Source of the DNA: Methylovulum sp.
GTDB lineage: Bacteria > Pseudomonadota > Gammaproteobacteria > Methylococcales > Methylomonadaceae
DNA length: 64,000 nucleotides
NCBI GenBank assembly: GCA_030653435.1
Contig: JAURZI010000025.1
Coordinates: forward strand, 1 to 64,000
Direction: 5' to 3'
Within the stretch, counting starts at the first letter, position 1; every line of letters begins with the position of its first letter. Shown in pieces: positions 9,095 to 18,292 of this stretch. The notes beneath the pieces are model-generated. The model worked only from the letters and a program-made list of their open reading frames with translations, was not told the DNA's origin and did not search any database. Both the position numbers and the translations under genes were made by a program.

Positions 9095-11016
9095 GTCTTC
9101 GGTTCCTGTTGAATGATCGGGGCGTCCAAACTCAGCGTCGTGACAACGGTATGCCCCTGTTGTGTCCAGAATAACGTGGCGCCTGCTTGCGGTAACAGCG
9201 AGGCGACCAGTTGCAGGCCGACGCCCAAGCTGCCTGCCGCCTCCAGCCCAAAGCTGGCCGGTATCGCGCCGGTGTTGTGGATGGCCAACCGTATCGAGCC
9301 GGGGCGCGGTTCATGGCTGAGCATAATGTTGACTAGCCCGCCAGCTCCGCCATGCTTGACGGCATTGATGACCAGCTCGTTCAATACCAAAGCCAAGGGT
9401 ACGGCTTCCGCTTCGGAAATAATACAGGGCACCCAGTCAACAGGGATATTAACAGCAACCGGTTTTTGCCACAGCGCTTCAACCTCCGCCGCTATCGCAA
9501 CAGTCAGTTCGCATACCCGCACCGACGAAGTGACCGCCCTGCCTTGTAAACCGTGGATGACGGAAATGCCCTGCACCTGGCCGATGGCCTGGTTGATGAC
9601 TTCCGTTGTCTCAGGGTGTTTTTGGGCAAACTGGCGGAGTATGCCCGTGATACCTTGCAAATTGTTCTTGATACGGTGATGCACTTCGCGCACCAGTATA
9701 TTACGGTGCTGAAGCTCGTTGAGCAGGCGCTGCTGCTCTTGCAGTTCTTTGTTAGTGGCATCGGTGATCGTGCCGACGTAATGGCTGGTTCGCCCCGCCT
9801 CATCCTTAACCGCCGTTATCGTGACCCGTCCCGGATATTCCTCACCGTTTTTACGGCGTAACCACATATCGCCCTGCCATGCCGAGTTACGCATAACCTC
9901 ACGCCAAACGCCGTCAAAATAAGCGTCCGGTTGTCGGCCTGATCTGAACATGGCCGTTTTTTTCCCTTGGACATCCTGTTGGGCATAACCGGTAATCGCC
10001 ATAAACGCTTGGTTGACACGCAAGATATTCAGGTCAGCATCCATGATCACAATACCCTCCTGGCATTCAAAGGCGATGGCGGCAATGCGCTGAGCCTCTC
10101 CGGCTTGTTTACGACCGGTGATATTTTCATGCGCGATGACCGCACCCTGCTGTGCCGCCTCTCCCAAAGGCGTGACGCTCATACTGAACCAGTATTGGTG
10201 CTGCGGTGTGTGACAGGGATATTCAAAGTTAAAGCACGGCAACCGGCCATCCAGCACAGCCTGGATTCCTGCATGTGCGGGATGGGTATCCGAACAGACT
10301 CCCAGATAATTGGTGCCAACGCCAATGTTTGATCCCGGCATACAGCAATAGCCGCTATAGTCCAAGGCAAAACGCCGCCAGGCTTCGTTGACCGCCAGTA
10401 TCACGCCAGTCCGGTCAATTACGGCAATTTCAACAGAGACAGAATTCAGGATGGCTTGGCTGAAAACCACGCTGGCCTGCAACGCGGCCAGCTTCGCCTG
10501 CTCACGTTCAGTGACATCAGTCAATACGATACGCACGACCTCTGCATCGCCGTTTTGCATAGGGCTGGTAACCAGATACCCCCAGAACTGCACGCCGTCA
10601 TTTTTTAACATCCGCAATACGCAGGACTGCTGCTCACCAGCTTGGAGGCGCTGCTTCTGGTGTAAATAATAAATGTCTTGATCTTCCTTGATGATAAACC
10701 GGGTAATCTCTCGCTTGAGCAACTCACTACGCTCTACCCCCAATAATTTGGCGGCAGTCAGATTGGCTTCCAGGATCAGCCCCTGCTCGTCCAACGTGCA
10801 ATATCCCAACGGAGCCAGATCATAGAGGTCGAAATAACGAGCCCGAGCGGCATCGAGCTCCTGGTGCATGCGGCGCAATTCCTCATTTTGCGCTTCCAGT
10901 TCCGCCTGATGCGTGTGTAATTCCTGAATGACCCGCTGCATGTCATCGGGGGATGGGGTAACACTTAGCAAAACCGTTGCTTCGGCTTGTTGACGTTTGT
11001 TGTCTTTATCTTGCAT
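9091..11016 (-). CDS. PAS-rich HisKA_2-family sensor histidine kinase
   Basis: This soluble kinase of about 641 residues has an N-terminal coiled coil (HTHQAELEAQNEELRRMHQEL), three PAS domains, a HisKA_2 dimerisation domain and a C-terminal HATPase domain. REVHHRIKNNLQ carries the phospho-acceptor (H446 or H447), and LNELVINAVKHG is the HATPase N box. HisKA_2 kinases such as PdtaS typically pair with ANTAR regulators, exactly the gene that follows with a 4-base overlap. The frame opens at an ATG at 11043, but a strong AAGAAGGTG site (11021-11030) lies just before the internal ATG at 11016 (MQDKDNK), so that start is chosen. No transmembrane segment is evident, suggesting a cytoplasmic ligand or redox signal. 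Confidence 0.92.
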   Translation of the reverse strand: MQDKDNKRQQAEATVLLSVTPSPDDMQRVIQELHTHQAELEAQNEELRRMHQELDAARARYFDLYDLAPLGYCTLDEQGLILEANLTAAKLLGVERSELLKREITRFIIKEDQDIYYLHQKQRLQAGEQQSCVLRMLKNDGVQFWGYLVTSPMQNGDAEVVRIVLTDVTEREQAKLAALQASVVFSQAILNSVSVEIAVIDRTGVILAVNEAWRRFALDYSGYCCMPGSNIGVGTNYLGVCSDTHPAHAGIQAVLDGRLPCFNFEYPCHTPQHQYWFSMSVTPLGEAAQQGAVIAHENITGRKQAGEAQRIAAIAFECQEGIVIMDADLNILRVNQAFMAITGYAQQDVQGKKTAMFRSGRQPDAYFDGVWREVMRNSAWQGDMWLRRKNGEEYPGRVTITAVKDEAGRTSHYVGTITDATNKELQEQQRLLNELQHRNILVREVHHRIKNNLQGITGILRQFAQKHPETTEVINQAIGQVQGISVIHGLQGRAVTSSVRVCELTVAIAAEVEALWQKPVAVNIPVDWVPCIISEAEAVPLALVLNELVINAVKHGGAGGLVNIMLSHEPRPGSIRLAIHNTGAIPASFGLEAAGSLGVGLQLVASLLPQAGATLFWTQQGHTVVTTLSLDAPIIQQEPKT

Positions 11017-11161
11017 AGCACACCTTCTTAATCCGGCCAGCATTGGGTGTACTATGATAGCCCGTTATCACAACCGCAGCCATGCACATCAAAGGGTTTC
11101 TGTAAAGCTTATGCGGATGCCTGCACCCCCCCAAGCTGAAATGGGGCCTAAATGAAAAAGT

Positions 11162-11240
11162 CGTGTAGGGCGTGCCGTGCGCGCCTTCTCGGCTGGATAG
11201 TGGGCGGCCTCTTGATGGCGCGCACGGCGCGCCCTACACG
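11162..11240. repeat. GC-rich palindromic intergenic repeat (REP-like)
   Basis: Two 24-bp arms (11162-11185 and 11217-11240), complementary except for one position, flank a 31-base loop. The arms read CGTGTAGGGCG(T)GCCGTGCGCGCC. They resemble the inner arms of the element near 2691-2757, so this is a dispersed family. It sits downstream of glnS and upstream of the kinase. A role in mRNA 3' end stability or simple mobility is possible; neither is shown. Confidence 0.7.
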
Positions 11241-11300
11241 GCAACTTGCTAATCTATTACCGCCCGAAATATATTGCGGGATTCGGACAGCAATGCTTTA

Positions 11301-12965
11301 TCAGTCTTTTACCCAACCATCCCGTAACGTCACCGTGCGGTTAAACACCAACTTACCCTCGCCGCTATCCACGGCATCCAGGCAGAAATAACCGGTGCGT
11401 TCAAATTGATAGCGGTTTTCCACCGTGGCATCCGCCAAGCTGGCCTCCACGCGACAACCGGTGAGCACTTCCAGAGAGCCGGGATTTATCGCATCCAGGA
11501 AGTTGTCTTCATTGTCCGGCTGCGGCACGGTAAACAAACGGTTGTATAAACGCACTTCCGCAGGATACGACTGTTGCTCGGCAACCCAGTGTATGACCCC
11601 TTTGACTTTACGGCCTTCAGGGTTTTTACCTAGCGTTTCAGGATCATAGCTGCAATGCAGTTCGATGATATTGCCGTCAGCATCCTTGATAACGTCATCG
11701 CAGCGGATCACATAAGACCCGCGCAGCCGCACTTCGCCGCCAACGACCAGACGCTTGTATTTGGGCGGCGGCAATTCGGCAAAATCATCTTGTTCTATCA
11801 GTATCACGTTGGCAAACGGCACGCTGCGTTTGCCCAGCTCGTGACGTTGCGGATGGTTGCTGATGTCCAGCTGCTCGACCTGGGTTTCGGGGTAATTGGT
11901 AATCACGACGCGCAAGGGTTGCAAAACGGCCATCGCCCGCAAGGCGTTCTCGTTTAAATCTTCGCGTATGCAATATTCCAGCACGCCCATTTCTATCCAT
12001 GAGTTTTGCTTGGTCAAGCCTATGCGTTCGCAAAAATCGCGTATCGCTTTCGGCGTAAAACCGGCGCGCCGCAAACCGGCAATCGTCGGCATGCGCGGGT
12101 CATCCCAGCCGCTGACATGTTTTTCGGTGACCAGCTGGTTAAGCTTACGCTTGCTGACGATGGTGTATTCCAACTGCAACCGCGCAAATTCTATTTGTTG
12201 CGGATGGCAAGGCGTGTGCAATTGCTCCAACACCCAGTCATACAAGGGCCGGTGATCTTCAAATTCCAACGTGCACAAAGAATGCGTAATGCCTTCAATG
12301 GCGTCGGAAATACAATGCGTGTAATCGTACATCGGATAAATACACCAATCATTGCCGGTGCGCTGGTGATGGACACGGCGTATCCGGTAGATCGCAGGAT
12401 CCCGCATATTGATGTTAGGCGACGCCATATCGATTTTGGCGCGCAACACATACTGACCATCGGCGAATTCGCCTGCCCGCATGCGTTTGAACAAATCCAG
12501 ATTTTCGGCGATAGGACGGTTCCGGTCCGGGCTTTCTTTACCCGGTTCCGTTAACGTGCCGCGGTAAGCCCTGATTTGTTCGGCAGACAAGCTGTCAACA
12601 TAAGCCTGGCCTTGTTCGATCAGTTGTACTGCGTAGTTGTACAGCTGCTCAAAATAATCCGAGGCATGGTACAAACCGTCCCACGTGAAACCCAGCCATT
12701 GCACATCACGCTTGATGGACTCCATGTATTCGACGCTTTCTTTTTCGGGATTGGTGTCATCGAAACGCAGGTTGCACGTACCCTTGTTTTCGATAGCGGT
12801 GCCGAAATTCAGGCAAATGGATTTGGCATGGCCGATATGTAAATAGCCATTCGGCTCAGGCGGAAAACGGGTAGCTACTTTGCCGTTGTTTTTGTTGATT
12901 TTAAGGTCATTGGCGATAATCTGCCGGATGAAATTTGCCGGGAGTTGGTTTTCGTTCGTGGACAT
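11301..12965 (-). CDS. glnS: Glutaminyl-tRNA synthetase
   Basis: This 554-residue class I aminoacyl-tRNA synthetase charges tRNA-Gln with glutamine in the cytoplasm. The HIGH motif is at residues 43-46 (YLHIGHAKS) after the PEPNG sequence typical of GlnRS/GluRS. The KMSKS-equivalent is VSKRK near residue 272, preceded by LEYTI. The C-terminal anticodon-binding beta barrels follow. The length equals that of the E. coli enzyme. It is a single gene, divergent from xseA across about 255 bases. No Shine-Dalgarno site stands out before the ATG. Confidence 0.97.
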   Translation of the reverse strand: MSTNENQLPANFIRQIIANDLKINKNNGKVATRFPPEPNGYLHIGHAKSICLNFGTAIENKGTCNLRFDDTNPEKESVEYMESIKRDVQWLGFTWDGLYHASDYFEQLYNYAVQLIEQGQAYVDSLSAEQIRAYRGTLTEPGKESPDRNRPIAENLDLFKRMRAGEFADGQYVLRAKIDMASPNINMRDPAIYRIRRVHHQRTGNDWCIYPMYDYTHCISDAIEGITHSLCTLEFEDHRPLYDWVLEQLHTPCHPQQIEFARLQLEYTIVSKRKLNQLVTEKHVSGWDDPRMPTIAGLRRAGFTPKAIRDFCERIGLTKQNSWIEMGVLEYCIREDLNENALRAMAVLQPLRVVITNYPETQVEQLDISNHPQRHELGKRSVPFANVILIEQDDFAELPPPKYKRLVVGGEVRLRGSYVIRCDDVIKDADGNIIELHCSYDPETLGKNPEGRKVKGVIHWVAEQQSYPAEVRLYNRLFTVPQPDNEDNFLDAINPGSLEVLTGCRVEASLADATVENRYQFERTGYFCLDAVDSGEGKLVFNRTVTLRDGWVKD

Positions 12966-13221
12966 GATGTATTTAGTTAAGTGCGTTATCGGCAGGCTTC
13001 CAATAACAGGGATTGAAGATGTGTGTTAAATTAGTTTTGATGCTTTTATATCTGGCCTGAAAGCCTTTTCTTTCCAGCCATACTACTGTAATTGCCAACC
13101 CCAGTAAAGCACGCTGCCCGACCGTTAAGCCTCGAAGTGCATCCATGCCGGTGCGACTGCTTAGCGGTAGGCCGCGCCGAATAGCCCATCATTTTCACCC
13201 GAATCCAGCGTTAAGTTAACT

Positions 13222-14580
13222 ATGTCTTCCCCAACCATCCCTGTGCAACGTCCCATCCTGACGGTTACCCAACTTAACCGCGCCAGCAGCTTATTGCTCA
13301 GCAACCATTTCCTGACCGTGCTGGTTGAAGGCGAGTTGTCCAATTTGAGCATGCCGTCTTCGGGCCATTTGTATTTCTCACTCAAGGATGCCAACGCCCA
13401 AGTGCGCTGTGCGATGTTTAAAAACCAGCAGCGCAGGCAAGCGTTCAAACCGGAAAACGGCAAACAGGTGGTCGTCAAGGCGCAAGTCAGTCTGTACGAG
13501 CCCCGTGGCGATTACCAGTTGATTGTGGAAGCCATCGAAGAAGCGGGCGACGGCGCGTTACGCCGGGCTTTTGAAGCCTTGAAACATAAATTGTCCGATG
13601 AGGGCCTGTTCGATGCGGCCAATAAACAGCCGCTGCCCATCCTGCCAGGCACCATAGGCATTATCACCTCGCCGACAGGCGCTGCGGTCAGGGACATATT
13701 GACGGTGTTGAAAAGACGTTTTGCTGCCGTGCCGGTCATTATTTATCCGGTTGCCGTACAAGGCGACAAGGCCAAATATGACATTGCCCAAGCCATCGCC
13801 GCCGCCAATGCCGAGCCACGCTGTGATGTCATCATTCTTGGGCGCGGCGGCGGTTCGCTGGAAGATCTGTGGGCATTTAATGAAGAAATCGTTGCGCGCG
13901 CCATTTTTGCCAGCGACATCCCGATCATTTCCGCCGTAGGCCACGAAACCGATTTTACCATTGCCGATTTTGTCGCCGACTTGCGCGCAGCTACTCCCTC
14001 AGCCGCCGCAGAACACGCCACCCCCGACAGCCAGGAATGGCTGGCGCGTATTAATTATCTGGAAACGCGCTTGCAGCAACAGATACAGCGCCAATTGACG
14101 CTGCAACAACAGGCTCTGGGCTGGCTCAGCAAACGCTTGCAACAACAGCATCCCGGCCAGAAACTGGCGAGAAACGCACAGCGTATCGACGAACTGGAAT
14201 TACGGCTGAACCAGGCCATGCGCTTAAAGCTGCGCCACCAAAAAAACCGCATGGAAACCCAAACGGCCCGATTAGGCCAGCATAATCCAGCCGAAAAAAT
14301 CAGCTATTACCGGCAAAAGCTGGATTATTTGCATCAGCGCCTACCTGCGGCGATAGCCCATAAACTGGAGAAACTGGGGCAACGGACCAGCCATGCCGGC
14401 CAAACCCTGCATGCCGTCAGCCCGTTGGCAACGCTAAGCCGTGGTTATGCGCTGGTCATAGAACCGGCATCAGGGAACATCATACGCTCTGCCGAGCAAC
14501 TGCTTGTCGGCGATATTATTGAGACGAAGCTAGGTCTAGGGCGTTGCACCAGTGAAATTAAGACGCTGGACAGAAGTTAA
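13222..14580 (+). CDS. xseA: Exodeoxyribonuclease VII large subunit
   Basis: This 452-residue large subunit of the exonuclease that degrades single-stranded DNA from both ends has an N-terminal OB-fold (about 10-110). The catalytic domain contains GIITSPTGAAVRDI and the signature GRGGGSLEDLWAFNEE at about 205-220, then GHETDFTIADFVADLRA. A long coiled-coil region and the C-terminal segment with LSRGYALV complete it. The small subunit XseB is not next to it. The gene is divergent from glnS and convergent with trkH, with only about 25 bases between the last two stops and no clear terminator there. Confidence 0.96.
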   Translation: MSSPTIPVQRPILTVTQLNRASSLLLSNHFLTVLVEGELSNLSMPSSGHLYFSLKDANAQVRCAMFKNQQRRQAFKPENGKQVVVKAQVSLYEPRGDYQLIVEAIEEAGDGALRRAFEALKHKLSDEGLFDAANKQPLPILPGTIGIITSPTGAAVRDILTVLKRRFAAVPVIIYPVAVQGDKAKYDIAQAIAAANAEPRCDVIILGRGGGSLEDLWAFNEEIVARAIFASDIPIISAVGHETDFTIADFVADLRAATPSAAAEHATPDSQEWLARINYLETRLQQQIQRQLTLQQQALGWLSKRLQQQHPGQKLARNAQRIDELELRLNQAMRLKLRHQKNRMETQTARLGQHNPAEKISYYRQKLDYLHQRLPAAIAHKLEKLGQRTSHAGQTLHAVSPLATLSRGYALVIEPASGNIIRSAEQLLVGDIIETKLGLGRCTSEIKTLDRS

Positions 14581-14605
14581 CGCACGTCCTCCTGAACCGT
14601 CCAGC

Positions 14606-16063
14606 TTATTTCTTCCAGAACTCCGGCACAAACAAGATGACGATAGAAAAAATTTGCACACGCCCCAATAGCATCGCAAAAGTGCAGACGCCGGTTTGGA
14701 AATCACTCAAACTCGAATAGTTAGCCGCCGGCCCCACTTGGTTAAGGCCGGGGCCGGCATTGTTAAAACAGGCGATTATGGCGCTAAACGCCGTCATAAA
14801 ATCCAGGCCGCTTAACAGCAACGTAAACACGAGAATGACGATACTGATGAAGTATAGAAAGATAAATCCGGTGACTGAAGTCACTATAGCGCTATTGATA
14901 ACGGTATCGCCGATTCTTAATGATTTCACCGCAGAAGGATGAATAAATTTAAACAGCTCCAAACGAGCTTGTTTCATCAGAATAATGGTCCTGATCATGC
15001 GGATGCCGCCGCCGGTAGAACCGGACGAAGCCGACAAACAGCTTAGAAATAACATCCACATTGGCACAAAAATAGGCCATTGGTTGAAATCCTGCGTGGC
15101 AAAACCGCAATCCGTGGCGATAGTCACTAGGTTAAACGAGGCGTGGCGCAAAGCGCTAAAAAAACTCGGATAGGTGCCGGCCTGATACAGCACGGCTGCT
15201 GTAACGACACAGCTGCCCAGCACCAGTATTAAAAAAGCCCGCGCCTCCATATCGTCGATATAAGGGTTAAATGAGCGTTTTTTTAGCGCGATAAAATGCG
15301 TGGCGAAATTAATCGCCGCCAGTAGCTGAAAAATGGTCAAAACAATTTCTATCGGTAAGGAATTGAAAAAACCGACATTACTGTCATGCGTGGAAAAGCC
15401 GCCCAGACTCATCGCGGCAAACGCATGGCAGATGGCATCAAACCAGTTCATGCCGGCCAAACGCAGGGCAATGATACAGACGACGGAAATACCCGCATAA
15501 ACCAGCCATAAGGCTTTTGCTGTTTGTGCGATGCGCGGCGGCAACTCCGATTCCTTGACAGAGCCCGGCGTTTCGGCTTTATACAGCTGCATGCCGCCTA
15601 TCCCTAAGATCGGCAAAATAGCGACCGCGAAAATAATGATGCCCATACCGGCTATCCAGTTTAATTCATGCCGCCACAAATTGATCGACATAGGCAAATT
15701 GTCCAGGCCAACCAGCAAGGTCGCGCCGGTTGTGGTCAAGCCGGAAACGACTTCAAAATAGGCGTCAACAAAACTCAAAGTCGGCAGGTAAAGCAACAAC
15801 GGTAAGGTGCAAAACACCGGCATCAACGACCAGGTCATCGACACCAGCAAAAATCCCGCTTGCCTGGATACTTTTTTTGGGGTTTTAAGGGTGGGGAAGA
15901 ACATCAACGCCCCGGCGGCCAGGGTAAAGACGGTGCCCAGCAAAAATGCCGATGTAGCGCCATCCGCCGCGATTATTGACGTCAGCAGGCAGGTCGCCAT
16001 TAATCCGCTGAACCCCATGGTGACTACGCCTAAGATGTGGATGATCGTAAAAATGACATTCAT
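14606..16063 (-). CDS. trkH: Trk-type potassium uptake channel subunit
   Basis: This 485-residue integral inner-membrane protein of the TrkH/KtrB family has repeated membrane-pore-membrane units. The selectivity-filter region TTTGATLL and the conserved SSGSTGGGIRMIR motif are seen. It conducts K+ and is gated by the RCK protein TrkA. trkA lies directly upstream on the same strand, 80 bases away, so the two very likely form one potassium-uptake operon. Length and ending (ILFVPEFWKK) are normal for the family. Confidence 0.95.
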   Translation of the reverse strand: MNVIFTIIHILGVVTMGFSGLMATCLLTSIIAADGATSAFLLGTVFTLAAGALMFFPTLKTPKKVSRQAGFLLVSMTWSLMPVFCTLPLLLYLPTLSFVDAYFEVVSGLTTTGATLLVGLDNLPMSINLWRHELNWIAGMGIIIFAVAILPILGIGGMQLYKAETPGSVKESELPPRIAQTAKALWLVYAGISVVCIIALRLAGMNWFDAICHAFAAMSLGGFSTHDSNVGFFNSLPIEIVLTIFQLLAAINFATHFIALKKRSFNPYIDDMEARAFLILVLGSCVVTAAVLYQAGTYPSFFSALRHASFNLVTIATDCGFATQDFNQWPIFVPMWMLFLSCLSASSGSTGGGIRMIRTIILMKQARLELFKFIHPSAVKSLRIGDTVINSAIVTSVTGFIFLYFISIVILVFTLLLSGLDFMTAFSAIIACFNNAGPGLNQVGPAANYSSLSDFQTGVCTFAMLLGRVQIFSIVILFVPEFWKK

Positions 16064-16143
16064 GGTAGCGTTTTAACGGTTAAACAACAGGATAGCTGCT
16101 GCCTGTAGCAATGGGCATAATTAGCGCCCGTAAAACAACGGAT

Positions 16144-17508
16144 TTAAATCGGTTGAAAGATTTTTTCGATGTTACAAACCAGTTTTTTATCAATGGCAAA
16201 CATCACGACATGGTCGTTTTCCTCAAATACCGTGTCATGGTGCACCGAAATGACCTGATGGTTACGGATCAACGCGCCCATGACAATGCCTTCCGGCAAA
16301 TTAATACTGTTCACTTGCCGACCGACAACAGAATTGGCGCCGTTATTATGATGGGCTATCGCTTCTATCGCCTCGGCCGTGCCGCCGCATAGCGAACTGA
16401 CCTGGGCGACATCACCACGACGCACATGCTTAAGTATGCTGCCTAACGTTTCCTGATTAGGCAGCACGGCAACATCAATGCCGGTACCGGGCAATAATTT
16501 GCTATACGACACATGATTGAGCAAACAGATGGCCTTGCGTGCGCCCAAACTTTTAGCCAACGACGCTGAAATAATATTAACGCCGTCATTATTGGTGATT
16601 GCACAAAACAAGTCGGTGCTCTCTATAGATTCATCCAGCAACAGCCTCTCATCAGCGCAATCGCCCAGCAATACGATAGTGCTTTTAAGGTCAGCGGCAA
16701 TTTTCCTGGCCCGCCGTGGATCTTTCTCGATGATTTTTACCTGATGGTAGTCGTCCTCTAGCGCTAACGCCAGCCGTTTGCCGACATGTCCGCCGCCGGC
16801 AATAATAATGCGCTTTAACGGTGGTTCCAGCTTGTTGAGTTCTTTCAGCACCCGCCGTACTTCCTTGTGCGGCGCGACAAAAAACACTTCATCGTCGGTT
16901 TCAATGTCGGCTTCGCCACTGACGACGATAGGATTGCCCTGCCTGAAAATAGCCGCAACGCGGATTTTGCCGTCAGCAAGGCGCTCTTTTAAGTCCTTGA
17001 TTTTTTTACCTGTCAAAAATCCGCCTGCGACCACTTTGACTGAAAACAGCCGTACCAATCCGCCTGCAAAATCAGAAATATGCAACACGCCAGGGAATTC
17101 AATCAAATTGCGGATAGATTCCATGACTATCTGTTCGGGGCTGATGACGAAATCGACAGGGATGCCGGATGGACTGAACAATTGCGGATGGGTCAGGTAG
17201 TCTATCGCACGCACGCGCGCGATGGTTTTAGGGCGGTTATACAAGGTGTTGATGATCAGGCAGGCCAGCATATTGGTTTCATCGCGGTCAGTCACGGCAA
17301 TGACTATGTCGGCGTTACTGACGCCGGCCTGCTCCAGGACGCTGGGATGCGCGGCGTTACCGGCGACTGTCGCAATATCGAAACGTTCCTTGAGTGACTC
17401 TAAGAGTTCCGGCTTGAAATCAATGACGACAATATCGTTTTCTTCACTCGCCAATGCCTCGGCAACTGATGAACCGGTTACACCGGCTCCAAGTATGAGT
17501 ATTTTCAA
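16144..17508 (-). CDS. trkA: Trk potassium transport regulatory subunit (NAD-binding RCK protein)
   Basis: This 454-residue protein has two tandem RCK units, each a Rossmann NAD-binding domain (GAGVTGSSVAEAL at the N terminus, IIAGGGHVGKRLALALE near 235) followed by a TrkA-C domain. It binds NAD(H)/nucleotides and gates TrkH at the membrane. The start is a TTG at 17508; it is accepted because the resulting MKILILGAG matches where TrkA proteins begin, with no earlier plausible start. The 225 bases up to ubiC hold no gene. Confidence 0.95.
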   Translation of the reverse strand: MKILILGAGVTGSSVAEALASEENDIVVIDFKPELLESLKERFDIATVAGNAAHPSVLEQAGVSNADIVIAVTDRDETNMLACLIINTLYNRPKTIARVRAIDYLTHPQLFSPSGIPVDFVISPEQIVMESIRNLIEFPGVLHISDFAGGLVRLFSVKVVAGGFLTGKKIKDLKERLADGKIRVAAIFRQGNPIVVSGEADIETDDEVFFVAPHKEVRRVLKELNKLEPPLKRIIIAGGGHVGKRLALALEDDYHQVKIIEKDPRRARKIAADLKSTIVLLGDCADERLLLDESIESTDLFCAITNNDGVNIISASLAKSLGARKAICLLNHVSYSKLLPGTGIDVAVLPNQETLGSILKHVRRGDVAQVSSLCGGTAEAIEAIAHHNNGANSVVGRQVNSINLPEGIVMGALIRNHQVISVHHDTVFEENDHVVMFAIDKKLVCNIEKIFQPI

Positions 17509-17733
17509 TCTTCAGTCCGCTATCGGTAAAATCTGGCGATAAACCTTGTGGCTCGTCGTAAGGCATCGGGTTTCGTTTGCTTACGGCAGATAACTGCCCT
17601 TATGCGCCATAAACTGAGGGAAATTATAACGGGAATGGGCTGTTGTTTCAATTGACGCAAGCCATGCCGCATATCGGGGGCATGCGGGTTGGCGCGCCCT
17701 ATCGTTGTTGCGCTCTTCAGGGCAAACCCAAGC

Positions 17734-18288
17734 TCACCATAGCCCAGGTAAAAAAAACTCACTGACCAGCATGGTCTTAGACATGATCGTATAAACTGTC
17801 CTTCTACCCCACACCGGCTGGTTGATGGCTGCGGCGGTACCGACCGCAGGTGTCCATAACGACGGCTTGACCAAAGCGATTCCCATAGCGCTACGCTCCA
17901 GTTCAGGGCAGGCAAATATCACCTCACCTAAAGGGCGCGTACCCAGTTGCGACAAATTGCTGCGCGCGACTTTGATCGTGTTGGCCGGAATTATGGTCCG
18001 GGCCAGGATTAACGGCTGACCATCGGCATGCAGCAATACTTCGCGGATTAAGCAATACCGATGTTCCGGCTGTTTAAGCAATGTCCGTTCGGATAAAAAA
18101 GGGCAGGCCCATTGTTGCAACAACACATCAACGGCTACAGCATGGCCATAGGAACGGCGTAAACGCTGGGTTAACGAACCGGATTCATACACCCACGATT
18201 GCAATGTTGCGGGCAGTTTGTGACGTGTGCCCTGGCGGTTTTCCTGCCATGACGGTTCCTGCTTAAATAATGCGCTCTTCCTAACCAA
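17734..18288 (-). CDS. ubiC: Chorismate lyase (chorismate-pyruvate lyase)
   Basis: About 184 residues, matching UbiC, which splits chorismate into 4-hydroxybenzoate and pyruvate as the first committed step of ubiquinone synthesis. Recognisable family blocks are LQSWVYESGSLTQRL, YCLIREVLL, ARTIIPANT, LGTRPLGEVIF and the C-terminal VSEFFLPGL. The frame is open further upstream inside recG, but those codons are only recG read in another frame. The TTG at 18288 lies 4 bases after the recG stop with GAGG about nine bases before it, and gives the expected UbiC length. It should be translated with recG. No ubiA follows, unlike E. coli. Confidence 0.9.
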   Translation of the reverse strand: MVRKSALFKQEPSWQENRQGTRHKLPATLQSWVYESGSLTQRLRRSYGHAVAVDVLLQQWACPFLSERTLLKQPEHRYCLIREVLLHADGQPLILARTIIPANTIKVARSNLSQLGTRPLGEVIFACPELERSAMGIALVKPSLWTPAVGTAAAINQPVWGRRTVYTIMSKTMLVSEFFLPGLW

Positions 18289-18292
18289 TCTG

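Noticed and set aside
12006-12554. 182-codon frame antisense to glnS
   Set aside because: Fully inside a strongly recognised gene in the opposite direction.
17520-17915. 131-codon minus-strand frame between trkA and ubiC
   Set aside because: It overlaps the 3' part of ubiC in another frame and shows no domain or start signal.
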